Below, piece after piece: positions 17,387-25,648 of a DNA stretch of 64,000 nucleotides. Numbering within the stretch: the first letter of the stretch is position 1; each line of letters starts with the position of its first letter. The DNA comes from Dyella sp. OK004 (GTDB lineage Bacteria > Pseudomonadota > Gammaproteobacteria > Xanthomonadales > Rhodanobacteraceae): positions 73,132-137,131 of the forward strand of contig NZ_FOZI01000001.1 in the NCBI RefSeq assembly GCF_900114495.1, given 5' to 3'. The position numbers and the translations under genes were made by a program. Below the pieces are notes generated by a model. That model saw only the letters and a list, made by a program, of their open reading frames with translations, ran no database searches and had not been told where the DNA came from.

Positions 17387-18961
17387 ATGCGATCCGAAGC
17401 ACTGATCAAGCTCTCCTTTGCCATCGCCGCCAGCCTGTTGCTCAGTACGCCGGGCCACGCCGCGGACGCCGGCGCGCAGGCGTTGGTCTCCCGGGCGCTG
17501 AAGGCTATGGGCCAGACTCACGATCTGCACCAGGTGGCTGCCTTGCGCGCCGAAACCATCAGTGCAGCCTGGGATACGGTCGAATTCGACCATGCCGATG
17601 CGCCCTATATTTTCCAGGGGGCCGCCCATGCGACCGTCCTGGACGATATGCAGGGCGGCCGGCGGCTGACCGACGAGACCCAGCTCGGTGCCGGCGCGGA
17701 GCCTACCTCGCTGCACACCCGAACACTGCTGACGTCAACCGAAGAACGCACGGACAGAACCATGGCCGGCCAGCCGCTGAGGATCGTGCGTGACGACGCG
17801 CCGCCCGCGTGGAACGTCGATGAGCCGATCGCCGCACTCCTCCTTGCCGAAAAAGCCAACGATCTCGTGCGGGAGAAGGACGCTTCGCCACATGGCATTC
17901 CACAGCACGTCGTTTCGTACCACGTGGGGCGTTATCCCGTGCGCCTCTTTCTCGATGCCACCACCGGCCTACCCAGCGCCATCGAAGTCACGCGCGTACT
18001 ACAGCGCGCCAATAGCGTTGACCTCGCCTATAACGCCATGGGTGACCTGACTGATCGAATCGAGTTGATGAACTACGCGCTGTTCGATGGCGTGCGCTAT
18101 CCCGTGCAATCGGACCTGTACCGCAACGGCGTCCATCTGAGAACGACTGTCCGCAATGATCTGCACATGGATGCGGCACTCGATGCGAACGCGTTCGCGT
18201 TGCCCGTAACCTCCGTCCCCATATCCCACGCAATGCTGGATGACATTGCGCTCGGTCAACCCGTGGCGCTGGCGCCAGATCCCAAGGCCCCCATTACGGA
18301 AATCTCCCCCGGCATCGTGCAGATCCCCGGCTCATGGTTCAGCACCATCGTGCGCCAGGACGATGGGCTGGTGATCATCGATGCGCCCATCTCCACCGGC
18401 TATTCGCGAAAGGTGCTCGATGAAGCAGCGCGACGCTTTCCCGGCATGCGGGTGAAAGCACTGATCACGTCCACCGCGTTCTACTGGCACGTAGCCGGCG
18501 TGCGCGAATACGCAGCGCGCGGTATTCCGATCTACGTACGCGACCGCAACGTCGCCGTCATCCGCGCGATGCTCAATGCGCCACACACCCTAGCACCGGA
18601 TGAACTCGCAACCCATCCCGTCGCCCCCATCATTCGCCCGGTATCGAAAGCGACGGCCATCGGCCAGGGCCATAACGCGATCGTGCTGTATCCCGTGAAC
18701 GACGGTGAGCAGCCCATGGAAATGACCTGGATCGCCGGCGCGCACCTGCTGCATACCGGCGAGATGGTCATGCCACTGGGACCGAACGGTGCGCTGCTGC
18801 AACCCGAATCGCTGCTGGAATTGAAGCATTCGGTCGAGGCGACACCCATTGCCACCGACGGATTGCGCATGATTGGCATGCATATGCGCCCTACCGCGTG
18901 GGAGGCGCTGCTGAAAACGCTTAAAGATGCAGGCGTCGATGGAGCACCGGGCGCGACGTGA
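17387..18961 (+). CDS. Secreted protein with degenerate metallo-beta-lactamase fold
   Basis: 524 residues with a signal peptide (MRSEALIKLSFAIAASLLLSTPGHA). The N-terminal half has the outer-membrane-lipoprotein-like pattern often fused ahead of MBL domains. The C-terminal half keeps the MBL order IVQIPGSWFSTIVRQDDGLVIIDAP, then VKALITSTAFYWHVAGVREYAARGIPIYV. In active enzymes that second motif reads THxHxDHxGG; here only the last histidine survives, so metal binding is probably lost. Free-standing on the plus strand with no obvious operon partner. Likely a pseudo-enzyme; function unknown. Confidence 0.75.
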   Translation: MRSEALIKLSFAIAASLLLSTPGHAADAGAQALVSRALKAMGQTHDLHQVAALRAETISAAWDTVEFDHADAPYIFQGAAHATVLDDMQGGRRLTDETQLGAGAEPTSLHTRTLLTSTEERTDRTMAGQPLRIVRDDAPPAWNVDEPIAALLLAEKANDLVREKDASPHGIPQHVVSYHVGRYPVRLFLDATTGLPSAIEVTRVLQRANSVDLAYNAMGDLTDRIELMNYALFDGVRYPVQSDLYRNGVHLRTTVRNDLHMDAALDANAFALPVTSVPISHAMLDDIALGQPVALAPDPKAPITEISPGIVQIPGSWFSTIVRQDDGLVIIDAPISTGYSRKVLDEAARRFPGMRVKALITSTAFYWHVAGVREYAARGIPIYVRDRNVAVIRAMLNAPHTLAPDELATHPVAPIIRPVSKATAIGQGHNAIVLYPVNDGEQPMEMTWIAGAHLLHTGEMVMPLGPNGALLQPESLLELKHSVEATPIATDGLRMIGMHMRPTAWEALLKTLKDAGVDGAPGAT

Positions 18962-19073
18962 AGCGCACGAAAGGCTAGCCGGACCGACAAGTAGGTAATT
19001 GAGCGTCCAACTCAACCCGCGAAAGTCGCGCCCGACGCAGAGTGGCAGATCGAAACCGCGAATCCCCTTCCCC

Positions 19074-19508
19074 CTATCGCCTCGGCATGCGCTCGAATGT
19101 CGGCAAGCCATCGGGAATTTGATGAAAGGGTTGCTTGTCGACCGTGAAGATAGCCATCTGCGGATGGCCGAAAACGGCTGGATCGTCGAGTGTGCCGACT
19201 TTCAGAATGATGGCGTCCAGCCCGGGCCGCCGCGTAATCAGTTGCGTACCGCATGTCGCGCAGAATTCCCGGGTCACGGGATACTCGAGATCGCTTCGCG
19301 AAAACCGCCGCGGCTCTCCCTTGGTGTAACGGAAGCCATCGGGCGGCATCAGCAGGAACATATGCGGAGCACCGCCGCTGTAGTACTGACATTCGCGACA
19401 GTGACACTGCGCCTTCAACATGGGCGCACCTTCGGCGACGTAGCGGACCTCGCCGCAATAGCAGCCGCCTTCAAGCTTCACGGCATGGTCGTTATGAGTA
19501 GCGTGCAT
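19074..19508 (-). CDS. GFA-family (glutathione-dependent formaldehyde-activating-like) zinc protein
   Basis: About 144 residues from the ATG at 19508, which has GGAG 8 nt upstream. The zinc-binding cysteines of the CENP-V/GFA fold are complete: GGCYCGEVRY, AQCHCRECQYYSGG and REFCATCGTQL. The rest, including MFLLMPPDGFRYTKGEPRRFS, follows the family pattern. Most members have no tested activity. It lies downstream of the Fic gene on the same strand, about 150 bp away, and may be separately transcribed. Confidence 0.9.
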   Translation of the reverse strand: MHATHNDHAVKLEGGCYCGEVRYVAEGAPMLKAQCHCRECQYYSGGAPHMFLLMPPDGFRYTKGEPRRFSRSDLEYPVTREFCATCGTQLITRRPGLDAIILKVGTLDDPAVFGHPQMAIFTVDKQPFHQIPDGLPTFERMPRR

Positions 19509-19657
19509 GCGTTGATCTCCATATCGGGGCGCTGTTTGTGTTGCCTGTCGTACTAGCCTCTGATCGAAGGCGGCATCCTTTTGCGCATCGTCATCAGGTT
19601 GCACTCAACTAGCTCCGTTCCTTGTCCAAGCCTTTCTCCTTGTAGCGCAACAAAACA

Positions 19658-20992
19658 TCAGCCGCGCAGCTTTTTTCCGAGATTCGGCCGCGCGATGAAC
19701 ACGAAGGCCTTGCCTTGACGGTGCTGATCCATGAGACCGGCGTCAACCAGACCAAGCAGATCGGCGCGTGCCGTCTGATAGGAGGTGTCGTGTGTACGTC
19801 GATGTACGTCAATGGTGAAGAGCTTTTCCGGGTGCTTCAACGCATTAAGGAGAAGAGCACGCTGGCGATGATTAAGTTGACGAGCCAGCTTGCTGCCGGG
19901 CTTTAGCAAGGCAGCTGCATCTTCCTGGTCACGTTGCTTTCGGGCAATGTAGCCATGCACGCCGTCGATAGCCTCCAGCAACACATCGAGCTGATGCGAC
20001 ACAAAGTAGGTCGTATCGCTGCTGTCGGTTTCTGTGTACAGGTAGGAGCGTATGTATTGAGCCGGTGCTCGTTTGAGAATGCTTGATATCGACAGGTATT
20101 CCGACATCCAGAATCCAGAGCGCAGCATCGACCAATAGAAGAGTGTGCGAGCGGTGCGACCATTGCCATCAACGAACGGGTGGTCGTATCCGATCTGGAA
20201 GTGGATGATGATGGCACGCACGACCGGATGGATAAAATGCTCGTCATCGTCGGTTTGGTTGGCGAAATTGCACAGAGCCTGCAAGCGCGCCGGTAGCTCT
20301 CGGGCGAGTGGCGGAACGTGCAGGACATGGCCAGTTTCATCTTCGACCACGATGTCTTCGCCTTCGCGGCGTAGCCTGCCTGCACACCCTTCGTCTTCGA
20401 GTGTCCCTTCCGTAAGCATGCGATGCATTTCAAAAATGGCATCGGGCGTAAGCGGACGCTGCCGCCACTCTTTCAGCTCCCGCATGGCGACGTAGTTGTT
20501 CCAGATCATCCGCTCGCCGTAATCGCGCGGCTGACGGCCGCTGCGCAGCATGTCCTTGGCGACCTGGGTAGTCGTTGCCGCACCTTCCAGCTGCGATGAG
20601 GTCATCGCCTCTTCCATCAGCGAGCGCACCAAATAGCGTTCACGCATGCTGTCGGACTGAACACCGTCCTGGCCGCGAAGCGCGCCCGCAGCATCGCGCG
20701 CGACTAGAAACAACTTACGTTGGATGCTGTCGCTGAGCACCACCTTGAATGCGCTGTCGGTCTTATCCTCCAACGGCAGCCGGCGTTGCAGCGCAATCCG
20801 CGCCATCTTGATGCCTAGCCACCACTGTTCGGCTGTCAGTCCATCCGGGGGAGAAAGGTGGCGCAAATGGTCCCAATGCTCATAGCGGCCTTTCACCTCC
20901 GGCCCCGGATGCTTCGACATGATCCTGACCAGATCGCCGGAATACCGGTCGAACAGCTCGTTCCAGGGCGGAGGGGCAACGGGTAGTTTCAT
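19658..20992 (-). CDS. Fic-domain protein with intramolecular inhibitory helix and C-terminal winged helix
   Basis: Predicted AMP-transferase (Fic/DOC fold). 444 residues: an N-terminal inhibitory motif S-S-Q-L-E-G (132-137), fitting (S/T)xxxE(G/N) of class II Fic proteins; the active-site loop HPFVDGNGRTAR (271-282); and a C-terminal winged helix (about 385-444, TIDVHRRTHDTSYQTARADLLGLVDAGL). The flap residues and catalytic histidine are intact, so the protein should be competent but self-inhibited. An inverted repeat just upstream suggests autoregulation by the winged helix. Cellular target unknown. Confidence 0.92.
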   Translation of the reverse strand: MKLPVAPPPWNELFDRYSGDLVRIMSKHPGPEVKGRYEHWDHLRHLSPPDGLTAEQWWLGIKMARIALQRRLPLEDKTDSAFKVVLSDSIQRKLFLVARDAAGALRGQDGVQSDSMRERYLVRSLMEEAMTSSQLEGAATTTQVAKDMLRSGRQPRDYGERMIWNNYVAMRELKEWRQRPLTPDAIFEMHRMLTEGTLEDEGCAGRLRREGEDIVVEDETGHVLHVPPLARELPARLQALCNFANQTDDDEHFIHPVVRAIIIHFQIGYDHPFVDGNGRTARTLFYWSMLRSGFWMSEYLSISSILKRAPAQYIRSYLYTETDSSDTTYFVSHQLDVLLEAIDGVHGYIARKQRDQEDAAALLKPGSKLARQLNHRQRALLLNALKHPEKLFTIDVHRRTHDTSYQTARADLLGLVDAGLMDQHRQGKAFVFIARPNLGKKLRG

Positions 20993-21010
20993 CGGGCACC
21001 TGTCGATTTA

Positions 21011-21036
21011 CTACTAAAACATAACTAAATTAGTAG
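21011..21036 (-). promoter_or_regulatory. Inverted-repeat operator candidate upstream of fic
   Basis: CTACTAA and TTAGTAG separated by 12 A/T-rich bases, 19-44 bp upstream of the fic start codon, in the only AT-rich patch nearby. Perfect 7-bp arms with spacing for a dimeric winged-helix protein. Binding by the Fic C-terminal domain is inferred. Confidence 0.45.
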
Positions 21037-21190
21037 AAAAACGATAGTAGACCGCATGGCGACACGCCCCGACGGCCCTGCCCAGGCTAGCTAGCCACCG
21101 TCCCGGCGCCAGGCAAGGGAAGCATCGCCAGCGCCCTGTTCGCCCCACACAGAGACCTGATTAGCGTCGAATCTCAGCTCTGAGCACGCC

Positions 21191-21332
21191 TTTCCCCTCC
21201 CCTGTTTGCGACGCGAAGCTAGTCCCGTGGGACAGGGGAGACCGGGAGGGGGCCAACCCTTGCGAGAACCCCACCAGAAACGCCTTCTCAAGTACTCACC
21301 CCACCCCAACCCTCCCCTGTAAACAGGGGAGG
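21191..21332. repeat. Dispersed inverted-repeat element, type B (diverged)
   Basis: Arms CCCCTCCCCTGTTTGC...GGGACAGGGGAG and CTTCTCAAGTACTCACCCC...CCCCTGTAAACAGGGG. Same family as at 13064-13186, with an extra insertion in the left arm loop. Flanked by an imperfect inverted repeat of its own (TTAGCGTCGAATCTCAGCTC near 21161 and GCTGAGATTCGACGCTAA near 21342), which could be a target-site or outer-arm remnant. No gene. Confidence 0.7.
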
Positions 21333-21564
21333 GAGCTGATAGCTGAGATTCGACGCTAATCAGGACACAGCGAGAGGCGAACCCGATCCCGTTTTTGCCG
21401 AGGTTCGCTATGCTGCAACAACGGTATCGGGTTCACTCCAGGGCTGGAAGGAAATGAACCCACCCGGTTTCGAAAACCGATCTCGCCCCCTGTTTTGATA
21501 CGGACGCCCGGGAGCCACGTGATCCAAGTGAACTGCGATGTGATTGAAGGGCTTTGCGCGCGCC

Positions 21565-23109
21565 ATGGATGAGCGCAGGTCGGACTCCAAACGGGCGGCC
21601 GGCGTCTTCATCGCCCTGATCACTCTGGTCACATTGGCTGCCCTTTATGCGCCGCGCTTCAGGCCTCCCGCGGCAAAACCCAAAGCTCCCCCTTCGACGC
21701 GGCCGATCATGCCCACCGTCGAGCTGTGGCTGAGCACGGCGGATCGCCGACTGAAGCTGATGCAGCAGCTCAACATCGAGATGAGTGCCCGCGGCTCGTT
21801 GTCCTCCGATGTGGTCATCGACGTCCACAGCAAATATCAAACCATGGTCGGTTTCGGGGCGGCGATGACGGACTCGTCGGCGTGGTTGCTACAGAACAAA
21901 ATGAATCAGCTGCAGCGCGGCGCTTTGTTGCACGAGCTGTATGGCCCGCCACCCAACCTCAACCTAAACATGATGCGCCTGACCATCGGCGCCTCTGATT
22001 TCTCGTTGCAGCCGTACACCCTGGACGATGTTCCCATCGGCCAGACCGACCCGCAATTGCTGCACTTCAATGTCGCGTCCAACTTGCAAGATGTGATACC
22101 GACGGTGCGTGAGGTTCTTTCCATCAATCCGGAGCTGTACATCATCGCGTCGCCATGGAGCGCGCCGGCGTGGATGAAGACCAGCGAAAACCTGATCGGC
22201 GGGCAGTTGCTGGAGCAGTACGAAAGTGCGTACGTGGATTATCTCGTCAAGTACCTCGACACTTACCGCGGCTATGGCATCCCCATCTTCGCCTTGACCT
22301 TGCAAAACGAGCCCAACTTCATACCGATCACCTACCCCGGCATGGAAATGACTGCGGCCACGCGGGCGCGCATCGTCACGGAATATCTCGGCCCGAAGCT
22401 GGCAGGCCGCCGGCCAAAAACGCGCATCCTGGAATGGGATCACAACTGGAACCATCCCGAGCAGCCATCGAGTGTATTGGCCGACCCCGATACCGCGCGC
22501 TATATCGATGGCGTTGCCTGGCACTGCTACCAAGGCAGCCCCTATGCGCAGAGCCGCGTACATCGTGCGTATCCTCAAAAGGACACTTACATCACCGAAT
22601 GTTCCGGGGGTGATTGGGCGTCGAGCATCAACGGCGAGCTGATCTGGTTTACACGGAACCTGCTGATCGCCGGAATCAGGCAGTGGGCTCGCGGCGTCGT
22701 GTACTGGAACCTGGCGCTCGACGAGAACCACGGCCCGCATTTCGGCGGATGCGATGCCTGCAAGGGTGTGATCATGATCGACTCGCAGACGGGCGCGGTC
22801 AGCCGCAACGACGAATATTACGCGTTGGCGCACTTCAGCAGATTCGTTTTGCCCGGCGCCGTTCGGGTGGAATCCACCGCTACCGACAAGGGCATCGACA
22901 ATGTGGCATTCCAGAATGCTACCGATGGATCGATCGTTCTGGTGATAGTGAATAGCAATGCGGATACGCGCCGCGTCTCGGTGGCGGAAGGCCTGACCCG
23001 TTTCGAATACATGATGCCGCCGCAAAGCGTAGCGACCTTCGTATGGAACCCGGACCAAGTGGGTGCATGGGTGCGACGCGCTCTCTGGTGGTTGAAAAAG
23101 GCCCAGTAG
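21565..23109 (+). CDS. Glycoside hydrolase family 30 (glucosylceramidase / beta-1,6-glucanase type)
   Basis: About 514 residues with one N-terminal membrane helix (RAAGVFIALITLVTLAALYA) acting as signal-anchor. The GH30 barrel contains MVGFGAAMTDSSAW, MMRLTIGASDFS, IIASPWSAPAWMKTS, the acid/base Glu249 in LTLQNEPNF and the nucleophile Glu345 in YITECSGGDW, followed by the C-terminal beta-domain. Start taken at the ATG at 21565; a TTG seven codons earlier is possible. Convergent with the GH2 gene. Likely acts on beta-glucans or glucosyl-lipids; specificity not determinable. Confidence 0.9.
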   Translation: MDERRSDSKRAAGVFIALITLVTLAALYAPRFRPPAAKPKAPPSTRPIMPTVELWLSTADRRLKLMQQLNIEMSARGSLSSDVVIDVHSKYQTMVGFGAAMTDSSAWLLQNKMNQLQRGALLHELYGPPPNLNLNMMRLTIGASDFSLQPYTLDDVPIGQTDPQLLHFNVASNLQDVIPTVREVLSINPELYIIASPWSAPAWMKTSENLIGGQLLEQYESAYVDYLVKYLDTYRGYGIPIFALTLQNEPNFIPITYPGMEMTAATRARIVTEYLGPKLAGRRPKTRILEWDHNWNHPEQPSSVLADPDTARYIDGVAWHCYQGSPYAQSRVHRAYPQKDTYITECSGGDWASSINGELIWFTRNLLIAGIRQWARGVVYWNLALDENHGPHFGGCDACKGVIMIDSQTGAVSRNDEYYALAHFSRFVLPGAVRVESTATDKGIDNVAFQNATDGSIVLVIVNSNADTRRVSVAEGLTRFEYMMPPQSVATFVWNPDQVGAWVRRALWWLKKAQ

Positions 23110-23178
23110 CGGAATCTGTTTGTGTGCACGAGAGCTATCGGATGATCGGTAGCCTCATCGATCCATCACGCGCAGACC

Positions 23179-25041
23179 TCAGGGCTTCCCGCCTGCGCGT
23201 ATCGTCGCCTCATTGATCGCGCGCACCTTGGTCTCGTCCACCTTTTCGATCTTGCGGTCGTAGGTGAACAGGCCGTTGTGCTCACCCTCGACATCCGTGA
23301 TCTGGGTGTAGACGCTGCCGGACACGCCTATGGCCGGACCTTTGTCACGCAACACGGCGGTATTAGCGACGTAGCCGTCGTTCAGCGCGGCGTTGTCTTT
23401 CACCTCGCCGTACGGGTTGATGGGCGTGTTGGGCCAGACGTGGCCGGGAACACCCAGAGTCAGGCCGCCATGCTCACCGTCCATGGAGGCGCGCGTTGCG
23501 TCAGGGCTGGGCAGGCCAGGGCCCTGGTAGTCATGAACGTCGATGACGTCGCCGGCGTGCGGATCGCCCTTGGTGTCGCAGCAATTGAGGCCGCTGCGCG
23601 CGTTGACCAGACGCGAGGGGTCGAGTTGCTTGATCTGCGCAGCCAGCTCGGCGGCGGCAGGAATGCTCCACTGGCCCCAGCCTTCGTTGAACGGGATCCA
23701 GCCGATGATCGAGGTTTCGCCGTCGAGCTGGTCGACGATGGCCGAGACGTCGGCACGGAAGCTGGCCTTGTCGGCGGCGCTGAGCTTGTCGTTGCTCCCG
23801 GTCGGCAATGCTGGCATGTCCTGCCACACCATCAAGCCGATGCGGTCGGCCCAGTAGTACCAGCGCGCCGGCTCCACCTTGATGTGCTTGCGGATGGTGT
23901 TGAAGCCCAGGTCCTTGGTTTTCTGTATGTCGAACTTGAGCGCCGCGTCGGTGGGCGCGGTGTAGATGCCGTCCGGCCAGTAGCCCTGGTCCAGCGTAGC
24001 CAGTAGGAAGGTCGGCTTGCCGTTCAGCACGATGCGGTTGCGTCCGCCCAGCTTCGTGACGGCGATGGAGCGCAGGCCGGCATAGCTGGTTACCTCGTCG
24101 CGTTGATCGCCCTGCTTAAGCGTCGCTTTGAAGGTGTACAGGAAGGGATCCTGCGGGCTCCACGGGCGCGGATGCGCTATGGCCAGATGCAGCGGTTGGC
24201 CAGCCGGTCCGCTCGCCTCACCCACCGCCTTGCCATCCGCGTAGGCGGTGACATGCAGCGTGGCGTCCTCGCTGCGGCCGTGCAGTTTCGAAGTGACAGT
24301 GAAGGCATCCAGGCTGCTTGCCGGCGTGAAGTTCAGTTGCGCCACGCTGGTGACCGGCACCGGCTCCAGCCACACCGACTGCCAGATCCCCGAGGCCGCG
24401 GTGTAGAAGATGCCTTCGGGTTTCAGCCGCTGCTTGCCAACCATCACGTTGGCGCCGTCCACCGGCGCATGCACGGCAACGATGATCTCCTGCGGCCCGT
24501 GCGGGCGAAGCGCTGACGTAATGTCCGCGCCGAAGGATGTATAGCCGCCGGCATGGCGCGCCACCTGCGTACCGTTGACGTACACCGTGGCGTCGTGGCT
24601 CACCGCGCCGAAGTTCAGTCGCACGTGCTGGCCATGCGCGGTGAAGGCAGACGGGATGTCCACCAGCCGGCGGTAGAGCATGAAGTCCGAATGCTTTTGC
24701 ACGCCCGAGAGCACTGACTCGATCGGATATGGCACTAGCACTTGGTTCTTTAGCGCCTGGCCGAACGGCGGTGCGCCTTTCCCGTCGCCTGGTGCGTACT
24801 GCCATAGCCCGTTCAAGTTCATCCATTGCGGATGCTCCAGCGACGGGCGCGCCAGCTGCGGGCGCGGATACTCGGGCAACGCGTTGCCGGGCGACACCGC
24901 GGCTGTCCACGGCGTCGCTAATGGCGCGACTTTGCCGTTCCAGACTGTCGCCTGATCCGGCGCCGCCATGGCCATCGACGCAAAAACCATGGCCATAGCC
25001 ATCCAAGCGCTCGCGCTCCATACCTTGATGTTGCTCGTCAT
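23179..25041 (-). CDS. Glycoside hydrolase family 2 enzyme (beta-galactosidase/glucuronidase fold)
   Basis: 620 residues with a signal peptide (1-27). A sugar-binding jelly-roll domain (about 70-230, LYRRLVDIP, NFGAVSHDATVYVNGTQVARHAGGY) is followed by an Ig-like domain and a TIM barrel containing FNTIRKHIKVEPARWYYWADRIGLMVWQD and the acid/base Glu453 in PFNEGWGQWS. Shorter than classic LacZ, like the compact GH2 enzymes found in glycan-utilisation loci. On the same strand as the GH92 gene but separated from it by about 600 bp of repeats. Confidence 0.92.
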   Translation of the reverse strand: MTSNIKVWSASAWMAMAMVFASMAMAAPDQATVWNGKVAPLATPWTAAVSPGNALPEYPRPQLARPSLEHPQWMNLNGLWQYAPGDGKGAPPFGQALKNQVLVPYPIESVLSGVQKHSDFMLYRRLVDIPSAFTAHGQHVRLNFGAVSHDATVYVNGTQVARHAGGYTSFGADITSALRPHGPQEIIVAVHAPVDGANVMVGKQRLKPEGIFYTAASGIWQSVWLEPVPVTSVAQLNFTPASSLDAFTVTSKLHGRSEDATLHVTAYADGKAVGEASGPAGQPLHLAIAHPRPWSPQDPFLYTFKATLKQGDQRDEVTSYAGLRSIAVTKLGGRNRIVLNGKPTFLLATLDQGYWPDGIYTAPTDAALKFDIQKTKDLGFNTIRKHIKVEPARWYYWADRIGLMVWQDMPALPTGSNDKLSAADKASFRADVSAIVDQLDGETSIIGWIPFNEGWGQWSIPAAAELAAQIKQLDPSRLVNARSGLNCCDTKGDPHAGDVIDVHDYQGPGLPSPDATRASMDGEHGGLTLGVPGHVWPNTPINPYGEVKDNAALNDGYVANTAVLRDKGPAIGVSGSVYTQITDVEGEHNGLFTYDRKIEKVDETKVRAINEATIRAGGKP

Positions 25042-25070
25042 TTGCCCATCCTCATCAGATGTTGCTTTGT

Positions 25071-25640
25071 GGTTGCGACAATCGTTGCGCTGTCGCGACC
25101 TGGCCGCTTATGCAGCGGGCATTTCGGACGCCTGCCGGCGCCCGAGTCACTTTCTCTTTGCTGACCCAAAGAGAAAGTAACCAAAGAGAAATGGTCGGAA
25201 GAGCGAGGCGTGCTTTCGTAGCTGCGCATCTTCCAGTGTCAGGCTGCGGGATGGTTTTTCGCCTTGCTCCCTCCCCTGCTCGCAGGGGAGGGTTGGGGAG
25301 GGGTGAGTACTTGAGGAAGCGTATCGGGAGAGGTTTTCGCAAGGGCTCACCCCCTCCCGGCCTCCCCCTGCAAGCAGGGGGAGGAGAAAAGCGCGCGTGG
25401 CTCTGACTCGAAGCCAATCAGATCCAGAAGAGTGAGGACAGGAAGAGAAGCCCTCCAGACGTCTGACACTGGAAAAGGTGTAGCTACAAAGCACACCGCC
25501 TGCTCTTCAGGCCATTTCTCTTTGGTTACTTTCTCTTTGGGCCAGCAAAGAGAAAGTGACCCGGACCGCGGCAGCGGTTCGGAATGCCCGCTGCATAAGC
25601 GGCAAGCTCGCGATAACCCAACATCGCTGCTTCGCGAAGC
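25071..25640. repeat. Nested inverted-repeat block between GH2 and GH92 genes
   Basis: No gene. The outer arms are near-mirror images: 25071-25190 contains GCTTATGCAGCGGGCATTTC and GTCACTTTCTCTTTGCTG, and 25513-25640 contains CAGCAAAGAGAAAGTGAC and AATGCCCGCTGCATAAGC. Inside lies a type B element (25267-25386). The outer-arm family also occurs in the fliP-fliQ spacer (2540-2610). The block could form a long cruciform or transcript hairpin separating the two hydrolase genes. Confidence 0.75.
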
Positions 25641-25648
25641 CCCGGCGA

